This document shows positions 34,021 to 44,684 of a stretch of 64,000 nt of DNA, piece by piece. Position 1 is the stretch's first letter; each line of letters starts with the position of its first letter. Source of the DNA: Deuterostichococcus epilithicus. Lineage: Eukaryota > Chlorophyta > Trebouxiophyceae > Prasiolales > Stichococcaceae. The translations under genes and the position numbers were made by a program. The notes under the pieces are model-generated. The model was not told the DNA's origin. It did not search any database and was given only the letters and a program-made list of their open reading frames with translations. The stretch is taken from contig JAVTLE010000013.1 of NCBI GenBank assembly GCA_033439295.1, positions 806,001 to 870,000 of the forward strand. Direction: 5' to 3'.

Positions 34021-34369
34021 GGAATAGCCGCATGACTGTCAAGGTGGCTAGCTGCCGCGGCAGCTTGCACAAATCTTATTTGGGCGTCAACAGGGATGCC
34101 CTCTCAGTCCGATGCTCTTTGGACTGTGGAGTGGCAGCGGCTGACGATGCGGTTCTGGAATGCTCTTGTCTTTCTGCAAGCGACCTCCATCTTCAGGCAG
34201 ACTGCCCAGGGTGACGTCATGGCAGCACAGCAGTGTGGTGTTCGCAACTGAGTTGCTGGGCTACTGGAGTGTGCGGCCTACGCCGGCATGCAGCTGGCGG
34301 TGCCAAATGGCAGCCTGGGTTTGGCTGACGATGACGCCGTCACAGACGCGGCTGACGACGCATCGCGGC

Positions 34370-34963
34370 AATGCTCGAGCGGCAGCGGCACGCAGTCTTC
34401 AATCCTCGCACCTCGCCATCAGAGTGCGTCCGTCCAGCACACGACTGCAGTGTGGTTTCCGGGCCCAGAGTGGGCGGGCTCGGGGAGACGATTTCTGGCA
34501 GCTTCTTCTGTCGGCCCCCCAGCTGCGTGCTATCATGAGGTTCAGGCTTGAATCGCACGTGCTGCCGGTTGAGAACGGCAGCTTTGACAACACGCCTAGG
34601 CTAGCGTGTGTCTGCACATTCTGCGACAGCAGTGCTGTAGGCGACGAGCAACATCAGTCGATGGAGTGCGCGCCACGACTGCTGTACGGCAGCACTTTGT
34701 ATGTTTTAGTTGACACGGCACCACCGCCATGCTTGCAGCAGTTGATTTTGTCCGGAGATAGAAATTCTCATAGAATGTACCTAGCGTTGTCATCTCATGC
34801 ATACTATGTAGGGCCGGCAAGCAGCATGCAAGCACTGTGTCACGCCCACAGAGTGCCAAGGCCTTCGTATGATGCATGGTCAAGCGCCGTCATGCAGCCG
34901 TCTTTGAGGCAGGAGCAAGACGTCAATTTGGTGGACCGTCACATTGACAGCCGTGACGAATGA
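34370..34963 (+). mobile_element. LINE fragment, 3' part of ORF2
   Basis: In one frame it encodes LRAIMRFRLESHVLPVENG, then LACVCTFCDSSAVGDEQHQS and MECAP. This is the R-F-R-L...C-x-x-C...GDE-H...EC pattern found at the C-terminus of many LINE ORF2 proteins. Upstream sequence to about 34030 has no clear coding match. Not collinear with the other two fragments, so probably a separate insertion or rearranged. Confidence 0.6.
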
Positions 34964-35446
34964 CACGCTTGCGCGTCCTGATCAACATTACGGTAGATGT
35001 ACGACATACGCCTTGGAACCAAGATCCTGGCATGCACGTTACTTGGGCAGAGCAGACCCTTCTATCTGTAGCGGCAGACAAGCCTGATACAGCTTGTTAT
35101 CTAAGCGGTCCGGCCACAAGTAGGAAATCGGAATGACTCCGGTGGCTGGTCACGGACAAGACAATCTTGCCTTTGACGGCAGCCAGCTTGCAGGCTTGGA
35201 TCGATGATTAATCTAATCAATTCTTCCCTGAAAGTCATCGCTCCGGCTAACCTTGCAGCCTCTGTTCATCCGCCGTCCCCCGTGACTGAGACGTGCTTGA
35301 AAGATCGTCAGCGATGACGAGGCCGTTGTGCAGCCTCGAAAATGTCGGGCACGTGCGCGTCGATGCGCGTCGTGGTTCTGTACGATGAGACGGAGCAGTC
35401 CCTCCGTGAGAGTGATTGCTCCCTGTTTACCGTTTGGCAAAATCGT
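34964..35446. other. Spacer between LINE remnant and tRNA gene
   Basis: 480 bases with no recognised gene. 35200-35446 is the immediate 3' flank of the tRNA gene; no clear T-run terminator was seen. Confidence 0.4.
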
Positions 35447-35587
35447 TGCAGCTACTCGGGTTTGATCCGAGGACCTCCCGCTCGTTAGCTTCATCCTCCT
35501 GGAAGTACATGGTGCTGCCCCAGGGGCATACACTGGAAGTTGGAAGTAGTACTAAACGGGTGCTCTAACCAACTGAGCTATAGCTGC
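35447..35587 (-). tRNA. trnT-AGU: tRNA-Thr (AGT) with a 67-base intron
   Basis: Read on the minus strand from 35587: acceptor GCAGCTA, D arm GCTCAGTTGGTTAGAGC, anticodon stem CCCGT, loop TTAGTA, then an intron 35483-35549, then loop base A, stem GCGGG, variable AGGTC, T arm CTCGG-ATCAAAC-CCGAG, acceptor TAGCTGC and discriminator A. The mature length is 74, acceptor and T stems pair perfectly, and the intron sits at the canonical 37/38 site. The anticodon stem has one G-T pair. The T loop starts with A rather than T (position 54), which is unusual and may mean a decaying gene. It lies just upstream of a LINE fragment. Confidence 0.75.
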
Positions 35588-35629
35588 TGATATATTAAAA
35601 GCGTGGCGCTGTTATAAATATACATTGCC

Positions 35630-36440
35630 GCTGATCAATTTAACCGTGGTTGCTCCGGCGGCCCAAAGTTCGTCGTCGTCAATGCGCCTCATCGATCCGA
35701 CGCTGGAGTTATGTGACGGCAAAGGCATGACGGTCAGCCCTGCAAAACCGGCGCGCGGGGGTTGTGATGTGCCATAGCGCACGGCAGAAGGCGGCCTGGC
35801 CTTATGCTTGGCGGCAGGGTTGCACCGCACGGCGCACGCGTGCGCACGCGCACGCGTTCCGCACGCGTGCGCACGGCCGCACGGCTGTGAGCACTGCCGT
35901 GCGCACGTTGTCAGACGCTGTCAGACAGTAATGTAATCCAGCTAGACAACAGCTGCCGGCCTGCTACAGCGGCTGCAAATGAGACGCAACTGCACATCAC
36001 CGCCGTTTAACATGTTGCATACATCATCTCAACGCATAAGATATATGTGCAGTGAGGTTGTATGCATTGTTCAGCCTGTTATGGCCCAGCGCAGCCTGTA
36101 TCTTCATTCCCCTGGGGGATTAACACAAGCAGCCGTGCGAAAGTGCCGTTCCCTGCCGTGCGACGTGCGCACGCGGTGCGCACGCGTGCGCACAGTCGCA
36201 CGTCAGTGTAAAGTGACGTGCGGTGCAACCCTGCTTGGCGGTGCGGCGACACGCCGCTGCAGCAGTGCGACTCTTGGAAATATATCGGCCTCACCTTCAC
36301 GGGAACCCGCGGCGTCGCAGGCGGTATGCTGGAGGTGCAGCGGCGGCAGGGTGCAGCCAATGGCTTGCTACGCCAGCGCTTTAAGAAGCTCAATTGCCAG
36401 TTCGATTTCGACCTTATGCTCCAGTCGTCTCCGACAGCAG
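35630..36440 (+). mobile_element. LINE fragment, middle of reverse transcriptase, split by a MITE
   Basis: Left part ends LELCDGKGMTVSPAK plus VVMCHSARQKAAW, and the right part resumes CGDTPLQQCDSWKYIGLTFT then GVAGGMLEVQRRQGAANGLL. These match the K-T-x-V-M...F-K-Y-L-G-L-x-F region of LINE reverse transcriptases. A 419-base MITE (35815-36233) sits between them. Without the MITE and one copy of its 8-base duplication the two parts are adjacent. The catalytic ADD box is decayed (LINLTVVAP at 35632-35660). Confidence 0.75.
35815..36233. mobile_element. Non-autonomous hAT MITE, 419 bp
   Basis: Terminal inverted repeats begin CAGGGTTGCACCGCACG at both ends (17 bases perfect). An 8-base target duplication CTTGGCGG flanks it (35807-35814 and 36234-36241). 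An 8-base duplication with CAGGG ends is diagnostic for the hAT superfamily. Both arms carry clusters of ACGCGTGCGCAC, typical of subterminal transposase-binding repeats. No transposase ORF. It is inserted into an older LINE fragment. Confidence 0.9.
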
Positions 36441-36561
36441 GCTCCGACAGCAGGTCGTCTCGATCGCGAGTACATTGCATACACATAGCGGAGGAGACGA
36501 TTTTGTGCGGAGGGTGCACAGGCTGGCCAGAACGCTGAGTGGCCAGCGATCACGTCTCCGG

Positions 36562-38949
36562 CACCGTCGGAAAGGTGTATGGAATCCTGCGCTGGGATTC
36601 CATCACGGGGCCATTCCATCGGGTTTCATGGGTTCCATCGATGGATTCCAACGCTATTCCATCGTGGCATGAGCCTTAGTCATGCAATGGAACAGGCAGA
36701 TGATGGATTCCATCACGTTCCATCGCTGTGATGGAGACGATGGACATCCATCTGATGGAGTCAATCATTTGGGTTGATGGGATCCATCGGTAGCGCAGAA
36801 TCGATGGAAATGATGCAGTGCGATAGAAACAAGCGATGGGACATGATGGAAATAACAGTGTCAGGGAGTTCGATCGTATGCGTAACTACACCGTGCCACA
36901 TGTGCCCGCGAGATGTCAGCGAAGCTTGTTGCCTGGCCTCAAGCACTCTGGCTGCAGAGCAAAGCAGAGGTGGAATGGTGCCACTCAGACATCCCGCTCT
37001 TCCAGTGTTTCAGCCCCTGCAGAGGAATCCCGCCGCAGAGACTGGGAATCTTGTGCCGCCTTTGAAAGCCGAGCTGTCGGGGCTGTTGCCTGTTGGGCAC
37101 TTGCGCTGCTCTCGTCCTCCGTTCCTCGCGCAGCTCTGCCGCAGCAGTGTCTGCTATCTCGCGTTTTTAATGGCGCTTTGCTGCCTGTCTCTGGTGGCAG
37201 CCAGCCTGCGCCCGGCAGCCAAGGCGCAGTCGCCCAATATGGGCCCGGCAGGTCAGCTCGGCGCACGTCGTGCTGCAGCCCCGATGGCGTGAGGTACGGT
37301 CCCTTCAAGACCTTCGAGGACGGCCCAATGCTTGCAGCGGACAGGGCAGCGCAGCAGCTGACGCGTCTGCAGATTGCACTTGTGCTGATCTTGACAAGCC
37401 TGTCCCGGAAGCCTAGCTCTGCGCGCTGCACAAGGCAGCTGCATGGCCAATCACTTACTTAAGTGTGCTGCACACAGACGTTCCGAAGGCGCCCCTTGCG
37501 TCGCAACTACCATGCTTTCGAGAGCTGGTGAGCCCTTGGCCCACTCGACACCTCTGTGCCTCCAAAGCGGTGCTGGCCTGCTGCCGGGTTTGTGGCTGTG
37601 TGGGTCCAACGGCAAATCAAAGCTTCCAGCTGTTGTGCAGTGGCTCTATCTTGCAACTTCCTATGTGGCACACCCTGTGTGGCACAGTGGCGCCCGACCT
37701 AGTTGTGTGGAACTCGAACTTCCAATGCGCTCCTTCAGCCTTTGCTCTGCAGACTGTGCATGATTAAGGCTGCTGTGGGTGCAGATGGCCTGCACTGCGG
37801 GAAAGGGCAGCAGGCGGGCCGTGGCTCAACATGACATGAGCGCACGACGCTCTCCCATTTGACGGTGCAGCAATATTTGCAGTATTTCTTGCTGCCACCT
37901 GCTCCTGAAGGTGCTATTCATGGTGTAGACCAGCCTCTGCAGATGGGCTGCCTGTAGCAGCCGACCAACCGTGTGCTTCACTGGCAGGGCGACGATTCTC
38001 GGCTTCACATGATGAACGCCGGAGGCGGCATTTGCAGAGGAACCAGCTCAGCTCTTCAAGGTGAGCACACAATTTGCTTGCAAGCTGCCCAAATGTCTTC
38101 TTGGCTCCAGAAAGGGCTTGCCTGGGCAGGTAAGCCTTCAAAGGACTCTGCCGCTGTGGCCAATGTCCAGCCGCCTTCAACTTTGGCGGCTCGGCATACA
38201 TCAGGCTGCGGCTGCTACAACTCCAGCTGCATGCATGGCGCGCAGCAGGGCAGCTCGCATTCACATCGGAGGCTTGGGCACCTTACACATCTGTTCATTG
38301 CCATGCGCCGCGTTGCCCAATCCAGGCTGATGTACATGTGCCGTGCTTGCAGGCCAAATGTTGAAGCTGGCGTGCCCCCGCAAGCCATTCCATGACACGT
38401 GCCCTAGTGGCAGCAAGTCCCAGCATTGGCACTAGAGTGCGGGAGCTGCAGATGGAGAGGAGCTTGACCGCCTTAAGAGTAAAGCGGTGCTCCCACAAAG
38501 GCATTTGGGGGCCGCACCCATTGTGACTGTGTCGCAACGGCGCTGGTCGAACAATCCGCAAGCTCAAGGGCTGTGATTCAAGTGTTCTAGGCTTTGCATC
38601 CGTTGCAGCACATTGGTATTGCAGTGCAATCATGCAGCTGGCATTCCGTATAGCTTCAAAACGATGGATTCGTTTCAGTGTTATGGAAGCATTGATGTAA
38701 TTTCGAGCAGTCCATCATGCACTCAATGATGGAATACAGAGTTTGCCCCTGATAGAAATTTATATTCCATCAATGAAATCCATCGTGATCCAGCCACTTT
38801 CCAACGTCAGCAGTTCCATCAGCCTGATGGAACTCCATCGTGTCCATTGATGGGAAGTTCGCTGGAATTTCAGGCGTTCCATGAGGCACCCCGTGATGGA
38901 ATTCCATCGACTCCATCGCAGGATTCCATCAGGTACACTTTTCCGAGTG
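36562..38949. mobile_element. 2.4-kb TIR element with dense ATGGA/TCCAT subterminal repeats
   Basis: The two ends are inverted copies: left 36562-36610 (TCGGAAAGGTGTA, GGAATCCTGCG, TCCATCACGGGG) against the reverse complement of 38887-38949 (TCGGAAAAGTGTA, GGAATCCTGCG, TCCATCACGGGG). Inside each end, about 250 bases are packed with ATGGA and TCCAT in both orientations, many forming short palindromes such as TCCATCGATGGA. The middle (36870-38640) has open stretches but no transposase I can recognise, so it is probably non-autonomous. The superfamily is not settled: no clear target duplication was found. Confidence 0.7.
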
Positions 38950-39568
38950 ACTGTGACGTAACAAATTTCCTGAAGACCCTGGGCTGGGAATTTGCGTTGA
39001 CCACCCTTCCAGGCAACTAATCCCAAACGCCTCGCCGGAGCGGAGTCGCCCGTGCAGCGCCGCATGACCAGTCTGTTTCCGCTCCAGTAGCCGGGCACGA
39101 CGGCACGCCCGCCTTCATCAGCGACCGCCGCGGTCCGTCTGCGGCCGGCGCGATAACCTTGACATCGAGTTCGTCGGAAGGTGAGTTGTTGCTGTTCAAC
39201 GGCCCGACACCTTTTCCCAACCAAAGCGCCGACTTTGCAGAATAATCTTTCAGGCGTCGAAGCAACCGACCCGGTGCGGCGCGCACCTGTTTCCATCGCG
39301 CGCACTGCATGGTGACAAGACCGACTGCTTGCCTCGATGTCGTCGATGCTGACGGACGGCAGGCGTTGACCGCGTTGGCTGCGTCAGGTTGCGTATGTAT
39401 CGGATGAACCTCCACGACGTTTCGCGGCTGCAAGGCGCCTCTGCCTGATGCGTGGGTGCTGTGTTCATTCAGTGCGGTCCGCAGGTGACCTGCTGGTCAA
39501 TGCGAAACCGGAACCCTGCAGCTGGCGCTGACTTGGATAGCCGCTGTTGCAGGCTGATCATATTCGCC
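38950..39568. other. Flank of the TIR element
   Basis: 620 bases. A minus-strand open frame (39017-39433) ends PATGAETDWSCGAARATPLR, unrecognised. Probably more repeat-derived sequence. Confidence 0.4.
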
Positions 39569-39781
39569 ATGATCGTGGAGCTATGCGCGGTATTGGCCGC
39601 CATGGTGGCTGCGATCGCGGTCGTCGCCGGGGCGGGGTTGCCGGGGCCCGGCAAGGGCGGACACTCGAAATGGGGCCCGAACCGCGTGCCCTCCCTCAGA
39701 AGTCCGGTCTACTACAAGTTCGACGACATGCCTGCAGAGCTGAAAGCTGAGGTCGAGAGGCGTCTTACGGTGCGGTTGTGA
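39569..39781 (+). CDS. Possible exon of a small membrane protein, unrecognised
   Basis: An ATG at 39569 opens a frame with a hydrophobic segment AVLAAMVAAIAVVAGAG, then GPGKGGHSKWGPNRVPSL and VYYKFDDMPAELKAEVERR. The composition is protein-like and there is a GTGCGG donor after position 39769. I could not find a convincing next exon before the opposite-strand LRR gene, so it may be a first exon, a small gene or a pseudogene. Confidence 0.3.
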   Translation: MIVELCAVLAAMVAAIAVVAGAGLPGPGKGGHSKWGPNRVPSLRSPVYYKFDDMPAELKAEVERRLTVRL

Positions 39782-40053
39782 TTGCACAGTCGGCGGAGTG
39801 ACACCTGTAGTAAGCATCCATGTTGCCTTGTCATTGTTGAGACCGCCGCTGGCATCATGTCGAGTCTGCAAGTCTGCAAGCCTGCAGCATCTTGCTCCAG
39901 TCATCGAATCGTTGTTAAAGCAGCCGCTGAGTCTCCGTCCTGCACCGTGCTGCCATGCACAGGCCAGGCGGCGTAAAAAAGGGTCTTACCTCGCCGTGTG
40001 GAAGGAGTTGGAGCCCGAACTGCGGGCAGCAAACTTTACGTCAAACATGGATC

Positions 40054-43000
40054 TTAACAACCACTTCCGCCCGGGTGCCATAGCGGGACGACGACATACG
40101 GGCAGCCAACTATTTTCAAACCCGATGCAGCGCAGCCTGGCAGTGAGAATGACAATGGTGCGCTGCGCATCCAATGAATGCATATTGCCATGGTCTGGCC
40201 AGATCTGGTTCCATATACCGCCGCTATTTTTCAGCTCAAGGTTCCGGAGCGCTGGCAGCGAGCACAACGCCTTGACCCCCCTGCGGCATGCAGCGCAACC
40301 ATCAATCAGCAACTCATGGGCGCTTTCACAATGGATGCACCACCAGAGCGCATGTATCCACCTACAGCCAGGGGCCGGACAGATTGCATGTCGTATTCTA
40401 GGTTGCCAGTCTGAACCACAAGAAAGCTACATGTGGGAGCACAAGGACAATCCGGGATGGGCAGTCCAGGTGACAGAGCAAGCTTCACACTGCAACACAC
40501 CTGGGCATGATGTGCTTGCAGAAGCTGGCATCCAGTTTCTGCAGCGCTCGAGCGTGGGCGGCCTGCCGCAGCCCGGCATCAGTCACGCGGCTATGACGTA
40601 TCTGCAGTTCCGTGAGGCGCTGCAGCCGGCCCACTGCCCGCATGGCCGCGACTGGCAGCTCGCAGGAGGTTAGGTCTAGCACCGCCAGGCCCGGCACCTG
40701 AGCGAGCGCATTCAGCCCTGCCGCCAGGCTCTGCATCAGCAAGAGCGTGTGGGCTGCACATCAGTGAGCCTGGCAGGCTGCCAGAGGTGGGAGTGCTTGG
40801 ACAACACACCTCGCTGGGGCAGAGCAGTCACAGGATCCCCCGGATGCCAGCGACCCGGCTGCGCTGCACCACTGGGCATAGCAGCCGCCGCACGGCCGCC
40901 AAGCCTGCTGATGCGCGCATGTGCCACAGCATGGGCACACGCATATCTGCTTCCAGAACAAGAGACCGAACCGGAGGCGTTTTACGAAGCCAGAACAAAG
41001 CAAGGGCAAGTAGAGCGCAGCGCCCACCTCAGCCTCCAGGTCCCCGTCCTCGTACCCTGACAGAACCAGCCGCGTCAGCTGCGCGGCGGCGCTCAGCACC
41101 CGCAGATCTGCAGGCGAGCCTGCGTCCGACAAGTCCAGCTCCTGCAGCTCCGGCAGCGCAGCCAGCTGCCCCAAGCAGTCACGGCTGGCGGCGTCCTCAC
41201 AGTAGCCGTGGAGGCTCACGCGCCGCAGGGACCTCAGCTCCAGCAGACTTTGGTCACAGGAGCTGCGGGGGCAGGACACAATTTGTGCAGCTGTTGCACA
41301 TGGCTCAGCGCCTCAGCCGAAGGTGTGGGGCAGCAGCCTGTGGCGGCCATAGCCATATGGGTGTATGTAACCTGAAGTTGCCACTGACACGTCATCCCAA
41401 GCGGTGTACCCGGGTGCACTCAGTTCTGCATACCGCTCTTCTGTGCAAGCTGGATGACTAAAAGTCTGGTGGGGAGCTCGACTGGCAGGAAACATCTCGA
41501 TTGTCATTGGCATGGCACCTACCCACGAGTGATGGCAGCGGTGCAGTCATTGAGATTGAGGCTCGTCAGCTGGCCAAAGCGGCGGCAGATGTCGATCAGC
41601 CCTGCCTCTTGCAAGTTGTAGTTGCACTCGAGGCTCAGCTCCCGCAGGCAGGGCGGCCAGTGCGCCGTGAACGGCTGCGCACTGATCCAGAGCGGCCACG
41701 GCTCGTCGCCCTCGTCCTGCGAGGCAGTCGTCAGCACCTCGAATTGTGCCAGCACAACACTGCATCACAGGACGGAGCATGCCAGCTTCCACCATGGAAC
41801 AGCTGCCTCATGTGCGTAGGTCTGAGGCTGTGCTTGCAAAGCTACCGCACGCATGCCGGCTGAACTCATTCTGCATCCCGTGCTTGAGACAACACTGCCC
41901 AATTGCGTCACTTGCGCAGACAATATTGGCTGCACAGCACGCACCTCGCCGCCTGCTGAGTGTTGGAATCCTGAGAACTCCGCGCTTGTCACACGAGTCA
42001 ATGCCGCCAGGCCACGCGGCCACGTTGGCACCTCGCTGGCCTTATGGTTGCTGCCATCCAGGACGGCAATTCGCTGCAGGCCCGTCAGCCGTGCCACTGT
42101 GGCTGCCCCCGCGTCTGTGTTTCAATGGAAGAACGGGGTCAATAACGACAGAGCGCTGTGAGCTGAATTTTGTGGGTTATGACGCCAGACACTGCCGTGC
42201 TTGACCCTTTCCACAGCCTTGCCGGTTCGATAGGTCGAGCAATCGGAATGATGCAACTGTAGAGATCACCCAGCAGCCGCAGCGGCTCAATGCGCTCACC
42301 GCACGGCAGTGCCAGTGCAACGAGCATCAGCGACTTGAGGGCCGTGAGGCCCGAAAGTGCCGCCGCAACTGCACCAGGTTGTAGAGCATGACCCGAAAGC
42401 AGCTCCAGGCGTGTCAGCCGCGATAACCCTGCCAGCCCACCGCCGTGCAGCGTGGTGCTGCGAATGCTGCCATAGAGTTCAAGGTCCTGCAGCGCCGGGC
42501 AGATGGTGCCGATGCGCGTCACATCTGTGTGAACGAAAGAAGAAGCCGCATCAGTTGCGACAGACATCAGAAGGACTGTTGGGACAACTGAAATGAGCGT
42601 TATCATAGCGATAGAAGGGGCAGACCTCGAAAGGGGACAAAGATGGGACTGGAGCTCACCGCCATCGGACAGCGGGATGTTGGACAGGCGCAGCCGCTGC
42701 AGCTTTGACAGCGCCGGCAGGGCCGCTAGACTGGCGGCGTCCGAGGACGAACTGTCGCCGATGCCCAAGAGGCGCAGAGTGGTGAGCCTTACCGCCAGAT
42801 GCGATAGCTCTGCGACATCCATGCATGTCACAACCTCTAGGGACAGCTCCTGCGGTCACACACATGGATTTGCTCGAGGGGTGGGACGGCAGGACGGGAG
42901 CGCCTGGCAGGCTACCATCCAACGACACAAATAATACAACAAATATGGTTGGGGGGGCACCGATCACCTGCAAGGGTGTGACCTGCGCCAAGGCAGCTAT

Positions 43001-43500
43001 AGGAGTTCTGCGCAAACGCAAGCGAGGACGGAGGTCAAGGCAGTATCTGATTGGAGCCTGGCAGGACACGTGACCACAGTCAGACCCGGTTGCATGTTCC
43101 GGATTTCTCCAGACAGGCCAGCAGGTTGTGGCACTGACCTCACTGATCCCAGGTGCAGCCGTTTCAGAGCTGTCATGTGTTTGTGCAGCTTCGGAAGCGC
43201 GGTCATGCCACCGCGGACATCTGCTTGCCGCAGGTCCAGTGCCGCAATTGAGCGGAATGCCATCAGATGCTGCGGCGTTTCTAGGTTGGAGGGGGCCAAG
43301 CAGCCGGCAAAGCTCGTTGCAAATACGCGACGCCAGTCACGGCACACCAGCCGGACGGCAGATAGGGCCAGAGCATCTGATCCTGCAGCCCTACACACAG
43401 CCGGCGACGCACATCTCAGATGTCAGCGGAACCTGGGCCGAAGAGTCAATGCAGTAAGCTGCATTCGAGCTGGCATACCTACCTGATGACCGTCGCCACA
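40054..43500 (-). CDS. Leucine-rich-repeat (RNI-like) protein, probable F-box type
   Basis: A second LRR gene on the same strand as the first. Exons: one ending in IPDLQEKIVATVIR near 43495-43550 (start codon not resolved), 43144-43390, 42660-42849, 42270-42524, 41945-42102, about 41530-41716, 41028-41262, 40501-40730, 40219-40280, 40054-40136. The beginning resembles a degenerate F-box: PDLQEKIVATVI then SAVRLVCRDWRRVFATSFAG. LRR cores: LTTLRLLGIGDSSSSDAAS, LQDLELYGSIRSTTL, LTRLELLSGHALQPG, CLRELSLECNYNLQEAG, LPELQELDLSDAGSPADLR, LAVLDLTSCELPVAA, LTELQIRHSRVTDAGLR. Phases close for the joins 43390 to 41716 and 41262 to 40054; the link between 41530 and 41262 is unresolved and may hide a small exon. 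Confidence 0.7.
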
Positions 43501-43550
43501 ATCTTCTCTTGCAGGTCAGGTATCGCGAGAGGAATTTGAAAAGAAAAGGC

Positions 43551-44684
43551 AGCGGCAGCGGGCGACCCGTTGAGCTTCCACCGTCAGCTGCTGCGCTGGC
43601 GATGCGCCTGGATCGTCTCATGCCGGCTTCTCTTCAGATGGCTCTCTGCTGACAGTGTTGAATCTGTGTGCACGATCAAGTCAACCCAAGTGATATGAAC
43701 GTTGTGGAAGGTCAGCAGACAAGCAACGAAGACAACGCTTGTGCCGCAGCAAGGAGCTGCGAGTGTTTTGGAGACGGTAGCTTGAGGAACTTAACGAGGT
43801 TTGGCGCGATCTGACGCCCTGAATCGCAGGCTGCACTTCCCGCAGGTGCTGACAGGCACGTGTGTCCCAGACTTGGACGGATCGACTGGCGGTCAGAATT
43901 CCCTGCGCACATACAACAGCCCGCACGAAAAAGGGATGTACCTACGAATCTGCTGTCGATTGGCAGACTTCTCGACTTCTAGCCTCCATGGTGCTGTTAT
44001 CGGTCTGCGCCCTCTGATATGGTGCGCGCGGCGGCAGCAGCGCATGTGTCGTTGTACAAAGGGCAAGCGGGAGCAGAGGTAAGGGCAATCACAACTGCAG
44101 TCTTGTAAACGCAGGATAGGCTCGCAGGCTCCGTATGTGTCAGTGCACAACCTCTTGAATGAGGGCTGATGAGGCATGAGTTTGTTGCGAGCGCGGCTGT
44201 TTTTGCTATCTGGTTTGTATGTACACCCAGCACGTCCTGCTCTGGATACCCTGGTTCACCTAGCATGCTGCAGCACCCTGGCGGCTCGCCCTGGCGTCGC
44301 TCCCCAGGCCGCGTTCAAATTACTACACCCAACGCTTCAAGCAGACGAGTATACCTATCCATCGCAAACAGTTGATCGAAGGAGTGCGTGAAAGTAGGCC
44401 AGCTTAGCCAAACTAATTCATGCACATGAGTTCGTTGTCTGCATCAGGTTCTAACTGCGTCATCAAGGTCGCTGTCCCCACCTGCTCAGCGTCTCACCTG
44501 GCAATCAGGGGGGGCATACAGCAACAGGCCGTGTGCTTTACAATTTACAAGATGGCATACCCACCTCGCTGGTGCCCATGTCAACCTGCTCATGTGCTTG
44601 CCCTGCAGCAGCTGAGGCGACTCACAGCTCCGATGCCGCATGGTGCCTCCCGCTCACTTTGTTGACTGTTCAATTGTTCAAATG
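43551..44684. other. Intergenic region between LRR and TraB genes
   Basis: 1.1 kb without a recognised gene. Two TTACA motifs at 44538-44542 and 44545-44549 are TGTAA on the minus strand, about 140 bases past the TraB stop, and fit its polyadenylation signal. Confidence 0.55.

Noticed and set aside
33637-36440. The three LINE pieces as one complete retrotransposon
   Set aside because: Their order along the strand (start, end, then middle of the polymerase) is not collinear, and a tRNA gene lies between them.
36600-38940. ATGGA/TCCAT arrays as a CRISPR-like array
   Set aside because: No constant repeat-spacer spacing, both orientations mixed, and the genome is clearly eukaryotic; they fit transposon subterminal repeats.
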